The notes: generated from the letters alone by a model not told the origin. A DNA stretch of 6,504 nucleotides from CAZWRV01 sp964636325 (GCA_964636325.1 CAZWRV010000165.1:1-6504), one strand, 5' to 3'; shown: positions 1 to 6,162, counted from the stretch's first letter. A program made the numbers and translations.

Positions 1-3
1 ATC

Positions 4-83
4 TTTGGGCCGTATTTTTCCGTTCCTTCCTCGGACGACATTCATGTCGCCTCTCCGTCGGAACGAAAAAATCCAATCCCAAA
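4..83. repeat. Long imperfect inverted repeat (~80-nt hairpin)
   Basis: Nested complementary arms fold this stretch into one long hairpin. The outer arms are TTTGGG (4-9) and CCCAAA (78-83). The middle arms are 14-26 and 60-72, a 12-bp stem with a single C/A mismatch (c20/a66). The inner arms are CGGA (32-35) with TCCG (54-57) and CGACA (36-40) with TGTCG (45-49), closed by a TTCA loop. The T-run is on the 5' side and the A-run on the 3' side, so both lie within the stem, which is not intrinsic-terminator layout. It may be a REP/MITE-like element or the structured tail of an upstream gene outside the window. Confidence 0.6.
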
Positions 84-90
84 TCTTGCT

Positions 91-112
91 CGTCAAAATG
101 TAAATTTTCACG
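91..112. repeat. Small AT-rich hairpin
   Basis: CGT-c-AAAAT (91-99) pairs with ATTTT-c-ACG (104-112) around a GTAA loop, giving 8 bp with one C/C mismatch. Its role is unknown. It sits between the long hairpin at 4-83 and the octamer repeats that follow. Confidence 0.4.
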
Positions 113-127
113 CTAAAGGAGTATGAT

Positions 128-174
128 CACAAAGTTCTTTCTTAGTGGTCTTTGTGCCTTTGCGAGAGGCAAAG
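128..174. repeat. Octamer repeats forming two adjacent hairpins
   Basis: Three related octamers follow one another: TCTTAGTG (140-147), TCTTTGTG (149-156) and CCTTTGCG (157-164). CACAAAG (128-134) pairs with CTTTGTG (150-156), and CTTTGC (158-163) pairs with GCAAAG (169-174) around a 5-nt GAGAG loop. The text resembles CTTTG-rich intergenic repeats found in several bacterial phyla. That resemblance is recalled by eye, not searched. Confidence 0.5.
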
Positions 175-265
175 TCCATGGATTATTCAGGCTAAAACTA
201 GAATTGTTAATATAGTTGTAAAAACGAAATAACAAAATGTGCAAGCATCCGACTTTCCGTCCGTC

Positions 266-294
266 TTGACTTTCCACCGGGTGAAATATATTTT
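266..294 (+). promoter_or_regulatory. Candidate sigma-70-type promoter for the DUF58 gene
   Basis: A -35-like TTGACT (266-271, 5/6 to consensus) is followed after 17 bp by TATTTT (289-294, 4/6). An alternative -10, TATATT at 287-292, has 15-bp spacing. Transcription would start near 301 and leave a leader of about 25 nt before the ATG at 327. The octamer GACTTTCC occurs at 251-258 and again at 268-275, overlapping the -35, and could be an operator. The assignment is by consensus only. Confidence 0.42.
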
Positions 295-312
295 CCATTC
301 AAACCGCACCGC

Positions 313-317
313 GAGGA
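313..317 (+). promoter_or_regulatory. Ribosome binding site of the DUF58 gene
   Basis: GAGGA lies 9 nt before the ATG at 327. This supports that start for the DUF58 frame over the overlapping ATG at 239 in another frame, which has no such site. Confidence 0.65.
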
Positions 318-326
318 ACCAAACCG

Positions 327-1454
327 ATGGTCTCCCTCACAAAAACAGGATGGGGATTTCTGGGGCTCTGCTTCCTTCTTTATCTTTCCTCGGTCCAATC
401 GGAGTCCGGGCTGCTGTTCCTGATCCTAGGCATAGTCGCCGGATGCTTCGTGATCAACATCTTCAAGGCGCGCAGGAGCGCGCTGAGCCTCGGGATGGAA
501 TCCCTTGCGGAGATAAGGCTGACCGAGGGGCGCAAGGTTGTCGCCCGGATCGAGCTGAGCAATCCGTCGGACGCCGGGATAGGCCTGCTGTCGGTCTCGT
601 CCCCATACGGCACTCTTGTGGAGGCGGGCGGCATCGAGGCGGGCTCCAAGCTTTCCACCGCGCCGGATATTACGTTCAGGACGCGCGGGATATATCCGTT
701 CAGTGGGCTCAAGGTCTCCTCCGAGTTTCCTTTCGGGCTGGCCCGCTATTCGAGGAGGCTCGGAGGCGGCGGCGAATTCGTGGTGCTGCCCGCGCTCTAC
801 AAATGCCAGCCTCCGAAGGCGGCGGGCTTCGAGGCGATGGTAGGCGGCGGATTCTCTGGAAGGCACCGCTCCCGCTCCGGAGTCGACTTCGCCGGAATCA
901 GGCCGCTCCAGCCGACGGATCCGGTCAAGCTCATCCATTGGAAATCGAGCTCGAAGGGCATCGGAGTCATGGTCCGCGAATACAGCGAGGAGCTTTCCGG
1001 AAGAATATCCTTCATCCTGGACTGCAGCCCCGTCCCAGCGGAAAACGGCGAGCGCCGCGTCGACTGGGCGGTCAGATGCGCCGGCTCGCTGATCTTCGCC
1101 GCGCTGGATGTCGGCCACCATGCCGAACTGATCGACCTCGCAGAACTGGAATTCATGGCGATTCCTCCGTTCTCCGGCGGGGACGCGATACTGGAGCGCC
1201 TTGCCAGAGTCAAAGAGGCCGGAACCGCCTCTTCCCACAATGATTTCGACAAAGCATTGGCAGCACTCTCAAATAAATCCGCAATATGCATGATCCTCAC
1301 TTCGCCGAGCACCGCATCCGCGGAAACCGCCTCCGGCCTGGCCGCAAAAAGACGCACCGTCTCAGCATACCTCCCGGCCAAATACATGGGGGGGAACTTC
1401 GACGGCGGAGGCTGTTCGGTGAAGTATTACACGGAGAATTCGATAGTTGAATGA
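327..1454 (+). CDS. DUF58 domain-containing membrane protein
   Basis: This 375-residue protein belongs to the DUF58 family, whose members are typically encoded with MoxR AAA+ ATPases and transglutaminase-like membrane proteins. The exact biochemical role of the family is unsettled. Two hydrophobic segments (about residues 9-24 and 28-46) anchor the N-terminus. Residues 65-140 look like the usual beta-rich region and include an FPFGL motif (134-138). The DUF58 signature spans about residues 187-210: F188, R192, D198, then IHWKSSSK with W205 and K206. This fits the family pattern R-x-Y-x-x-G-D...DWk-x-sA with some divergence (PTD in place of PGD). A following strand, FILDCSP (229-235), resembles the start of a von Willebrand A-like fold with a degenerate metal site. 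The length is typical of the family. It lies 257 bp upstream of the TgpA-like gene, its usual partner. The start is supported by GAGGA at 313-317. The family call is confident and the function is not. Confidence 0.92.
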   Translation: MVSLTKTGWGFLGLCFLLYLSSVQSESGLLFLILGIVAGCFVINIFKARRSALSLGMESLAEIRLTEGRKVVARIELSNPSDAGIGLLSVSSPYGTLVEAGGIEAGSKLSTAPDITFRTRGIYPFSGLKVSSEFPFGLARYSRRLGGGGEFVVLPALYKCQPPKAAGFEAMVGGGFSGRHRSRSGVDFAGIRPLQPTDPVKLIHWKSSSKGIGVMVREYSEELSGRISFILDCSPVPAENGERRVDWAVRCAGSLIFAALDVGHHAELIDLAELEFMAIPPFSGGDAILERLARVKEAGTASSHNDFDKALAALSNKSAICMILTSPSTASAETASGLAAKRRTVSAYLPAKYMGGNFDGGGCSVKYYTENSIVE

Positions 1455-1495
1455 GCGCCTAGGGACGGGCGGCAGATGACGGTTGCCGGATATTG

Positions 1496-1523
1496 TGAAT
1501 GGTGAATAGTGGATGTTGAATGG
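1496..1523. repeat. Heptanucleotide tandem repeat (4 units)
   Basis: Four exact 7-bp steps can be read: TGAATGG (1496-1502), TGAATAG (1503-1509), TGGATGT (1510-1516) and TGAATGG (1517-1523). Units 1 and 4 are identical and the middle two are diverged. Such heptamer arrays resemble the short tandemly repeated repetitive (STRR) sequences described in some bacteria. Confidence 0.65.
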
Positions 1524-1536
1524 TAGACCTGTGCGG

Positions 1537-1570
1537 CGCAAGTCACTTCACTGGTCGCAAGTCGCGAGTC
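1537..1570. repeat. Short direct repeats CGCAAGTC
   Basis: CGCAAGTC occurs at 1537-1544 and 1556-1563, with a third near-copy CGCGAGTC at 1563-1570. The first two are 19 bp apart from start to start. They may be protein-binding sites or repeat debris, and no function can be assigned. Confidence 0.45.
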
Positions 1571-1572
1571 AT

Positions 1573-1593
1573 CTGCCAACGGGTTCCCGGCAG
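1573..1593. repeat. Bulged hairpin
   Basis: CTGCC (1573-1577) pairs with GGCAG (1589-1593), and GGG (1581-1583) pairs with CCC (1586-1588), leaving a 3-nt AAC bulge on the 5' side. It directly precedes and overlaps the 20-bp tandem repeat. Confidence 0.4.
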
Positions 1594-1630
1594 GTTCCGA
1601 AAGGTTTCGGCAGGCTTCGAAAGGTATCGA
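1591..1630. repeat. 20-bp tandem repeat, two units
   Basis: Unit 1 (1591-1610) and unit 2 (1611-1630) are adjacent 20-mers sharing 16 of 20 bases, both with the core CGAAAGGT. Unit 1 contains the palindrome CCGAAA-GG-TTTCGG (1597-1610). In unit 2 the symmetry is reduced to TCGA...TCGA. A related 18-mer appears beyond the mannosidase gene at 6290-6307. Confidence 0.65.
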
Positions 1631-1699
1631 AAAACAACATGAAATTCCAGCAATTGGTTGCCGCGTGCGGGCGGATTTTCGCCGCATTCGTATCAGGTT

Positions 1700-1704
1700 A
1701 AAGG
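1700..1704 (+). promoter_or_regulatory. Ribosome binding site of the transglutaminase gene
   Basis: AAAGG lies 7 nt before the ATG at 1712. This favours that ATG over the in-frame TTG at 1658, which would add 18 residues unlike a membrane-protein N-terminus. Confidence 0.6.
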
Positions 1705-1711
1705 CCGGACT

Positions 1712-3697
1712 ATGAACTTCAACCCGAAAGACTTCAAGGATCCGCTCAATCTCCTCACGCTCGTCGGCTTCATCTGCCAGGGGCTTGCATGGGAAGACGC
1801 GGCGATGCCGTTCCTCTTCGCGGGCTTGTGGTGCCTGTGCATCATGGTCAAGAGGAATAAGCACCTTATATCTGAACATATGGAACTGCTGTTTTTCATG
1901 CTGGCGTTCCTTCTGTCGCTTATCTACGGAGGACAGGGCGGCGGCACCCGGTTCTCATATTACTACACAAAGACTATGTCGGTCGGCAATTCGCTTCTCG
2001 TCCTGCAGGCGATGCGCCTGCTGCGGCCGATCAGCAAGCGGGAGAAGCTCTTCTCGTGCGCGATGTCGATCACTCTCCTAGCGATAGGCAGCCATTTCAT
2101 GGTTGACTATCCGTTCATCCTGATCCTGGCGGCGGCGCTGATCCTGATACCCAAGGCTCTAAACCACACGATGCAGGAGGGCCGCAATCACTTCCGCCCG
2201 TTCCGCCTGATGGAGAACAGGGGCAGCTACATCCTGCTCGTCATACTGATGGCCGCATTCTTCGTCGTATTCCCGAGGAGGCGGATATACGCGACGCCTG
2301 GGATGAACGTGCTCATGTCGGCGCGAGGCGCGATTCAGCCCGAACTGGACGCCACCTTCGGAGGGGCGGAGTCTGCGGACTCAGTCCTCTTCCGCATCGA
2401 AGGCAAGGATCTGGGATACCTGAAGTCCTATTCCCTCGACGAGTTCGACGGCGCGCAGTGGAAGGCCAGCCGATGGAGCAGCCAGGCGCGTCCGGCGAGG
2501 CGGGGCATCCCCCTCAGCTCCTGCAAGCACCGGAAGGTGAACGTCAACGACGTGAAAAGCCTCGGAAGCTCGCTGCCCGTAGACGGATATGTGGTCGCCA
2601 TAAGGGGCAACTTCTTCCAGGGCGCCTATGTGAGGGTGCAAGACAGCGTTGGAATAACTTCGTTCTGGCCTGGCAGCAACAACGAATATGAATACTGGAC
2701 GAAGGACGATCAGAGCGATCCGCCTGCCAAGAACGAGCTTGAGCGCTGCCTGGCTTTCCCGGAGCAGTCCGCGGCGCTGCGTAAGTGGCTGGACGAGGCG
2801 GTCGGAAGGGAGAAGGATCCCGGCGGCGTCGCCCGGAGAATCGAAAAGGCGCTGAAGGACGGATGCATGTACGAGCTGGGAGCGCCGGGGATATCCAGCC
2901 CTGCGCCGGTAGAGGAGTTCGTACTGAAGGAAAAGAAGGGGCACTGCGGGAGGTTCGCGTCTGCCGCGGCCCTCCTGCTCAGGATGTCCGGTGTCCCGTC
3001 AAGAGTCGGAATAGGCTTCCTCCCGGGTGAAAAAAACCAGTTCGCCGACTTCCACAACGTCAGGGGCGGCGACGCGCACGCATGGGCCGAGGCCTACATC
3101 AAGGGACGCGGATGGGTCATCGTGGACGCCACGCCTGCCGCTCAGAACAGGGCCGGCGCCGGGGCCGGAAGCCTCGCCCTCTCCGCCCGCGACTGGCTGG
3201 AATACATATGGTATTCTAAGATCGTCAACTTCTCGCTCAGCGACCAGCAGTCGATGCTCGCGATTGCCGCGGAAACCGTCGCGGAGGCGAAGAACTCCAT
3301 TCCCGGAAACCTGGGTGTGATCCTCTTTTGCGCCTTGATACTCGCGCTCGGCATCATCACCTTCAGGGCCAGGCGCAAAATCGCAGCACTGCTCTCAGCC
3401 GTCAGGAAGGATCAGTCCAGCTCCATGGAGGCGACGCATTTCTACGGCGCGATGCTCCGGCTCCTCGCGAAAGAAAAGCTCCTCCGCGACAACGCCGAGA
3501 CTCCTTTCGAATTCCTGTCCAGGCTGGAGAAGGGCGCATATCCCAGGTCGCCGCAGGTGCGGACACTCACCGAAATCTTCTGCGAAGTGAAATACGGCGG
3601 CAGGGTCATCCGGCAATCTGAAAGACCGCAGATACGCAGGGCCTTGAGGGAAATTCGGTCGAATAGGATTCACCCCTCCATCCGCCCCGGCGGATAA
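1712..3697 (+). CDS. TgpA-like membrane protein with transglutaminase core and DUF4129-like tail
   Basis: This is a 661-residue membrane protein of the TgpA/DUF3488-transglutaminase family. Such proteins carry a papain-like transglutaminase or protease fold outside the cytoplasm. About six hydrophobic segments occupy the first 190 residues (near 12-24, 31-46, 56-74, 116-129, 132-148 and 172-188). A soluble region follows, with the transglutaminase core at about 370-476. Its catalytic triad is visible: Cys412 in KKGHCGRFASA, His456 in GDAHAWAEAY and Asp472 in WVIVDATP. One further membrane helix (about 533-551) returns the chain to the cytoplasm. Residues 570-640 match the DUF4129 tail style (ETPFEFLSRL, then VKYGG). 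Architecture and length are normal for the family. The usual aromatic or acidic residues after the catalytic Cys are replaced by Gly-Arg, which may affect the substrate. The partner DUF58 gene lies upstream. The physiological substrate is unknown. Confidence 0.93.
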   Translation: MNFNPKDFKDPLNLLTLVGFICQGLAWEDAAMPFLFAGLWCLCIMVKRNKHLISEHMELLFFMLAFLLSLIYGGQGGGTRFSYYYTKTMSVGNSLLVLQAMRLLRPISKREKLFSCAMSITLLAIGSHFMVDYPFILILAAALILIPKALNHTMQEGRNHFRPFRLMENRGSYILLVILMAAFFVVFPRRRIYATPGMNVLMSARGAIQPELDATFGGAESADSVLFRIEGKDLGYLKSYSLDEFDGAQWKASRWSSQARPARRGIPLSSCKHRKVNVNDVKSLGSSLPVDGYVVAIRGNFFQGAYVRVQDSVGITSFWPGSNNEYEYWTKDDQSDPPAKNELERCLAFPEQSAALRKWLDEAVGREKDPGGVARRIEKALKDGCMYELGAPGISSPAPVEEFVLKEKKGHCGRFASAAALLLRMSGVPSRVGIGFLPGEKNQFADFHNVRGGDAHAWAEAYIKGRGWVIVDATPAAQNRAGAGAGSLALSARDWLEYIWYSKIVNFSLSDQQSMLAIAAETVAEAKNSIPGNLGVILFCALILALGIITFRARRKIAALLSAVRKDQSSSMEATHFYGAMLRLLAKEKLLRDNAETPFEFLSRLEKGAYPRSPQVRTLTEIFCEVKYGGRVIRQSERPQIRRALREIRSNRIHPSIRPGG

Positions 3698-3706
3698 AAT
3701 GGAGGG
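3674..3706 (+). repeat. 13-bp bulged hairpin over the stop codon of the transglutaminase gene
   Basis: CCCTCCA (3674-3680) pairs with TGGAGGG (3700-3706), and TCCGCC (3681-3686) pairs with GGCGGA (3689-3694). The 2-nt loop is tight. A 5-nt bulge (TAAAA, 3695-3699) on the 3' side contains the TAA stop. No T-run follows, so it is not a standard intrinsic terminator. It could protect the 3' end of the message or slow ribosomes at termination. Confidence 0.6.
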
Positions 3707-3723
3707 ACGCGCATGCAGCGTCC
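3705..3723. repeat. Hairpin with GCATGCA loop
   Basis: GGACGC (3705-3710) and GCGTCC (3718-3723) form a perfect 6-bp stem with a 7-nt loop. It abuts the stop-codon hairpin and shares the octamer GCGCATGC with the palindrome downstream. Confidence 0.5.
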
Positions 3724-3753
3724 GCAGTTTGGAAAATGCCTCACGATTCAGGT

Positions 3754-3769
3754 CAGGCGCATGCGCCTG
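3754..3769. repeat. Perfect 16-bp palindrome
   Basis: CAGGCGCATGCGCCTG reads identically on both strands. It could fold as a 6-bp stem with a CATG loop, or serve as a dimeric protein-binding site about 70 bp upstream of the mannosidase start. Confidence 0.6.
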
Positions 3770-3774
3770 CAATG

Positions 3775-3807
3775 CCGCTTGATTAGCGGAATCCAAGTAG
3801 CTAGATT
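3775..3807 (+). promoter_or_regulatory. Candidate promoter with overlapping operator-like inverted repeat for the mannosidase gene
   Basis: A -35-like TTGATT (3779-3784) and a -10-like TAGATT (3802-3807) are separated by exactly 17 bp, each 4/6 to consensus. The -35 sits within the inverted repeat CCGCT-TGATT-AGCGG (3775-3789). A regulator bound there would compete with polymerase. The leader would be about 27 nt. This is consensus matching only. Confidence 0.4.
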
Positions 3808-3827
3808 TAGAGCCTGCAAACATTAAC

Positions 3828-3834
3828 GAGGGAG
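3828..3834 (+). promoter_or_regulatory. Ribosome binding site of the mannosidase gene
   Basis: GAGGGAG ends 6 nt before the ATG at 3841. It is the best Shine-Dalgarno match of the three complete genes and fixes the start. Confidence 0.75.
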
Positions 3835-3840
3835 AACCAG

Positions 3841-6162
3841 ATGGCGAAAGACATTCTTCTTGTTCCGCACAACCACTTCGATCCGACTTGGCGCCGCTGC
3901 TTCGACAGGCCTGCGTCCTACAACGGAGTTACGGTCCGCAGCTACGCGGAAGTCGAGGAGCACTGCATCGAAAGCTGGCTGAAGCTGGCTCCGCGCGGCT
4001 ATACTTTCAGCGAAGGCCAGGCGGCGGTCCTCCGCAAATACTTGGAGCACAACCCGGAACGGAAGGAACACCTAGTGAGGGAAATCGCCACCGGACGCCT
4101 CGAGATCCACCGCGCAGGCGAGGTCGTCCCCGACAGCGTGATGTCCACGGCGGAAGGGCTGGTGCGCAACTTCCTGGTCGCGGAGCCTCTTTACAGGGAG
4201 CTTGGGGCGGACAAGCTTCCCGCGATGAAGCTGGCCTGGCTCGAGGACGCCTTCGGCAACGGCCCTAATTATCCGCAAGTCCTCCGCGGAGTCGGCGCCG
4301 AGGCCGCGGCCTGCCTGAGCTACCGGCCGTGCCCCGAGCCGGTATGGGTCGGAATAGACGGCAGCAAGATCATGGTCTCGGACAAGCATCCTTCGCTTTT
4401 CAGCGGCGCATTCGCCAAACACGCACCCTGCCCTTCGTGCCATGGTGAAGGCTGCAATGCCTGCAATTCCACCGGGCTCCGTTTCGTAGACGGATTCGAC
4501 CTCGCCGCGCTCAGGAAGACAGTCGAGGACGCCGTCAAGAGGAAGGAGCCCTGGGTTGCAATACGTCTTCTGACGGAGGAAGTCCTCCCCGATTCCAGGA
4601 TCGCCGATCTGGTGGACGAGATGAACTGCGGGCTCAAGGGCCGCGCGCGCATCCGCTTCGCAAATCCCGGCGAGGTCTACAGGATGATCCGCCCCAAGTT
4701 GCTTGCCGCGCTGCGCAAGCGCGACAGCAAGCCCTCCGCAGACCTTAATCCCGCGATGCCCGGCTGCATGGTCAGCCGCATCCGGCTCAAGCAGGGGACG
4801 CGGGCCGCCGCCTACAAACTTGTCGCTGCGGAATCCGTGCTGGCAAACGCATCGTGGAGGAAAAACACCCCCGCCGCGCCGCCCGAGGATCTAGCTCGGG
4901 CATGGCGGCTAGTCGCATTCAACCAGTTCCACGACGCCATCACCGGGACTCACATCGACAACGCTAACCGCGAACTGCACGACATGCTTGACGAGGCCAA
5001 CTCCATAGCGGACAAATACTTGCGGGTGAAACCTTCCAGCCCGGACATCGGACACCTGCTCCCGGTCAAGACCGGCTCGACGAACATCAGGCTGGGAAGA
5101 CTTGACGTCTCATTCGATCTTTACGGAATCACGAAGATAATATGCGGCAGACGCAACCTGTTCTCCGTAGAACAGCCCAAATGGAACAACAGAAGCCGCG
5201 ACACGCGCATCGGCGAACTGCTCCTGGACCCGGACTACGGCGACCCCTGGGGACAGCGTATCGGGCCTCCCGGATCGCATGGCTGGGACAGCTTCTCAAC
5301 CGTCCAGCTCGGAAGCTACCACAGGAAAGTACAGGCCTCAGACCGAGCCGTCAGATGGACTGGGCGCTACGACGGAGGCGACACCAAGGTCAAGAAGCTC
5401 GAATGGACTCAGACCGTCACAGCCTCGGCCGACGGCAGACGCCTCGACTTCACCGTCGAACTCGACTGGGACTCCGGAAGCAGGCGCATCCGCGCAGCCT
5501 TCCCGGTCGCTTCGAAGGATCAGGCGGCGACATATGAAGTTCCATTCGGATTCATAGACAGGACATTCGACTCCCAGCAGCTCAAATACAGCGCATGGGA
5601 CACCCACTCGATGGAATTCCCTACGCTCCATTGGATCTGCAAAAAGATCGACGGGAAGAGCGGCGTCGCCCTCTTCAACCGCGGCCTGCCATGCTGCCGA
5701 TGGATGCCGGAACGCCTCGACATCTCACTCGTCCGTTCGCCCGAATACGCGTTCTGCCTCGTCGAACCCGGCAGCTACGAGTTCTGGGACATCGAGGGAA
5801 TGCGCGACCCCGGCAGGCATAAGTTCGAATATTCTCTCCTGCCATACACCGACGCCCTCTCCCCCGGCGAACTCACTCGCGTCGGCTACGAATACAACAT
5901 GCCGGCGAAGATAGAACTGCCGTTCGGACTGGAAGGCGACTTGGCTGTTACCGCATGGAAAAACGCGGAAGACGGCAGGGGCTGGATACTCCGCGTCCAG
6001 GAGGCCGGAGGAAAAGGCACAAAGGTCTCGCTAAAATTCCAAGAGGAACGCAGCGTCAACAGGACAAACCTGCTGGAAGCAGACGAGGAACACCCTGTGC
6101 ACGGCAAGAACTTCAGCGCGAAACTCCATAAACATGGCATCCTCACGCTGAGGATATGCTGA
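3841..6162 (+). CDS. Glycoside hydrolase family 38 alpha-mannosidase, cytoplasmic
   Basis: This 773-residue protein is a retaining, zinc-dependent exo-alpha-mannosidase of family GH38. The chain opens straight into the family's first strand, PHNHFDPTW, with zinc ligands H12 and D14 by analogy with Golgi mannosidase II. It has no signal peptide, so it should act in the cytoplasm on imported mannosides. The nucleophile region is WLEDAFGN, with D136 as nucleophile and third zinc ligand. The helical middle domain runs at about 305-390 and includes FNQFHDAITGT, with H364 as the likely fourth zinc ligand. The C-terminal beta-sandwich region spans about 415-773. Two oddities stand out. A cysteine cluster, CPSC-HGEG-CNAC-NSTG (197-212), resembles a DnaJ zinc-binding repeat. 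Also, LLTEEVLPD (243-251) takes the place of the LGDD acid/base motif. The length is somewhat shorter than eukaryotic members. Substrate linkage cannot be told from sequence. The family call is very secure. Confidence 0.95.
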   Translation: MAKDILLVPHNHFDPTWRRCFDRPASYNGVTVRSYAEVEEHCIESWLKLAPRGYTFSEGQAAVLRKYLEHNPERKEHLVREIATGRLEIHRAGEVVPDSVMSTAEGLVRNFLVAEPLYRELGADKLPAMKLAWLEDAFGNGPNYPQVLRGVGAEAAACLSYRPCPEPVWVGIDGSKIMVSDKHPSLFSGAFAKHAPCPSCHGEGCNACNSTGLRFVDGFDLAALRKTVEDAVKRKEPWVAIRLLTEEVLPDSRIADLVDEMNCGLKGRARIRFANPGEVYRMIRPKLLAALRKRDSKPSADLNPAMPGCMVSRIRLKQGTRAAAYKLVAAESVLANASWRKNTPAAPPEDLARAWRLVAFNQFHDAITGTHIDNANRELHDMLDEANSIADKYLRVKPSSPDIGHLLPVKTGSTNIRLGRLDVSFDLYGITKIICGRRNLFSVEQPKWNNRSRDTRIGELLLDPDYGDPWGQRIGPPGSHGWDSFSTVQLGSYHRKVQASDRAVRWTGRYDGGDTKVKKLEWTQTVTASADGRRLDFTVELDWDSGSRRIRAAFPVASKDQAATYEVPFGFIDRTFDSQQLKYSAWDTHSMEFPTLHWICKKIDGKSGVALFNRGLPCCRWMPERLDISLVRSPEYAFCLVEPGSYEFWDIEGMRDPGRHKFEYSLLPYTDALSPGELTRVGYEYNMPAKIELPFGLEGDLAVTAWKNAEDGRGWILRVQEAGGKGTKVSLKFQEERSVNRTNLLEADEEHPVHGKNFSAKLHKHGILTLRIC
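6137..6159 (+). repeat. Bulged hairpin just before the stop codon of the mannosidase gene
   Basis: ATCCTCA (6139-6145) and TGAGGAT (6149-6155) form a perfect 7-bp stem with a CGC loop. GC (6137-6138) and GC (6158-6159) extend it beyond a 2-nt bulge on the 3' side. The TGA stop follows at once (6160-6162). No T-run follows. Confidence 0.5.

Larger units (their letters stand above)
1471..1577. repeat. 10-bp inverted repeat enclosing a repeat-rich spacer
   Basis: GGCAGATGAC (1471-1480) and GTCATCTGCC (1568-1577) are perfect inverted copies about 87 bp apart. They bracket the heptamer array and the CGCAAGTC repeats. No target duplication or open reading frame of note is enclosed. The arrangement could be the remnant of a small non-autonomous element or a long-range stem. 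Confidence 0.5.

Noticed and set aside
15..71. Intrinsic terminator at the left edge
   Set aside because: The T-run precedes and the A-run follows the stem, the reverse of a terminator on either strand. These runs pair with each other.
123..215. 30-codon frame after AAAGGAG at the left spacer
   Set aside because: The Shine-Dalgarno-like sequence is only about 1 nt from the ATG, and the frame runs through the octamer repeats and hairpins at 128-174. It is probably chance.
426..1238. 270-codon - strand open frame opposite the DUF58 gene
   Set aside because: It is an antisense shadow with Arg-rich composition and no recognisable motif. The + strand frame has clear DUF58 signatures.
239..1243. 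334-codon + strand open frame overlapping the DUF58 gene
   Set aside because: It lies in another frame across the DUF58 gene, is Arg/Gly/Pro-rich without domain motifs, and has no ribosome binding site. It is a shadow of high-GC coding sequence.
1496..1630. CRISPR array
   Set aside because: Repeats are only 7-20 bp, are directly adjacent or differ in type, and are not separated by unique spacers of uniform length.
1513..1701. 62-codon + strand open frame in the spacer before the transglutaminase gene
   Set aside because: It runs through the tandem and inverted repeats and lacks a good ribosome binding site or any recognisable motif. Only its last 20 codons are kept, as a low-interest leader-peptide idea.
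1658..1711. TTG start extending the transglutaminase protein by 18 residues
   Set aside because: The ATG at 1712 has AAAGG at proper spacing, and the extra residues do not look like part of the membrane domain.
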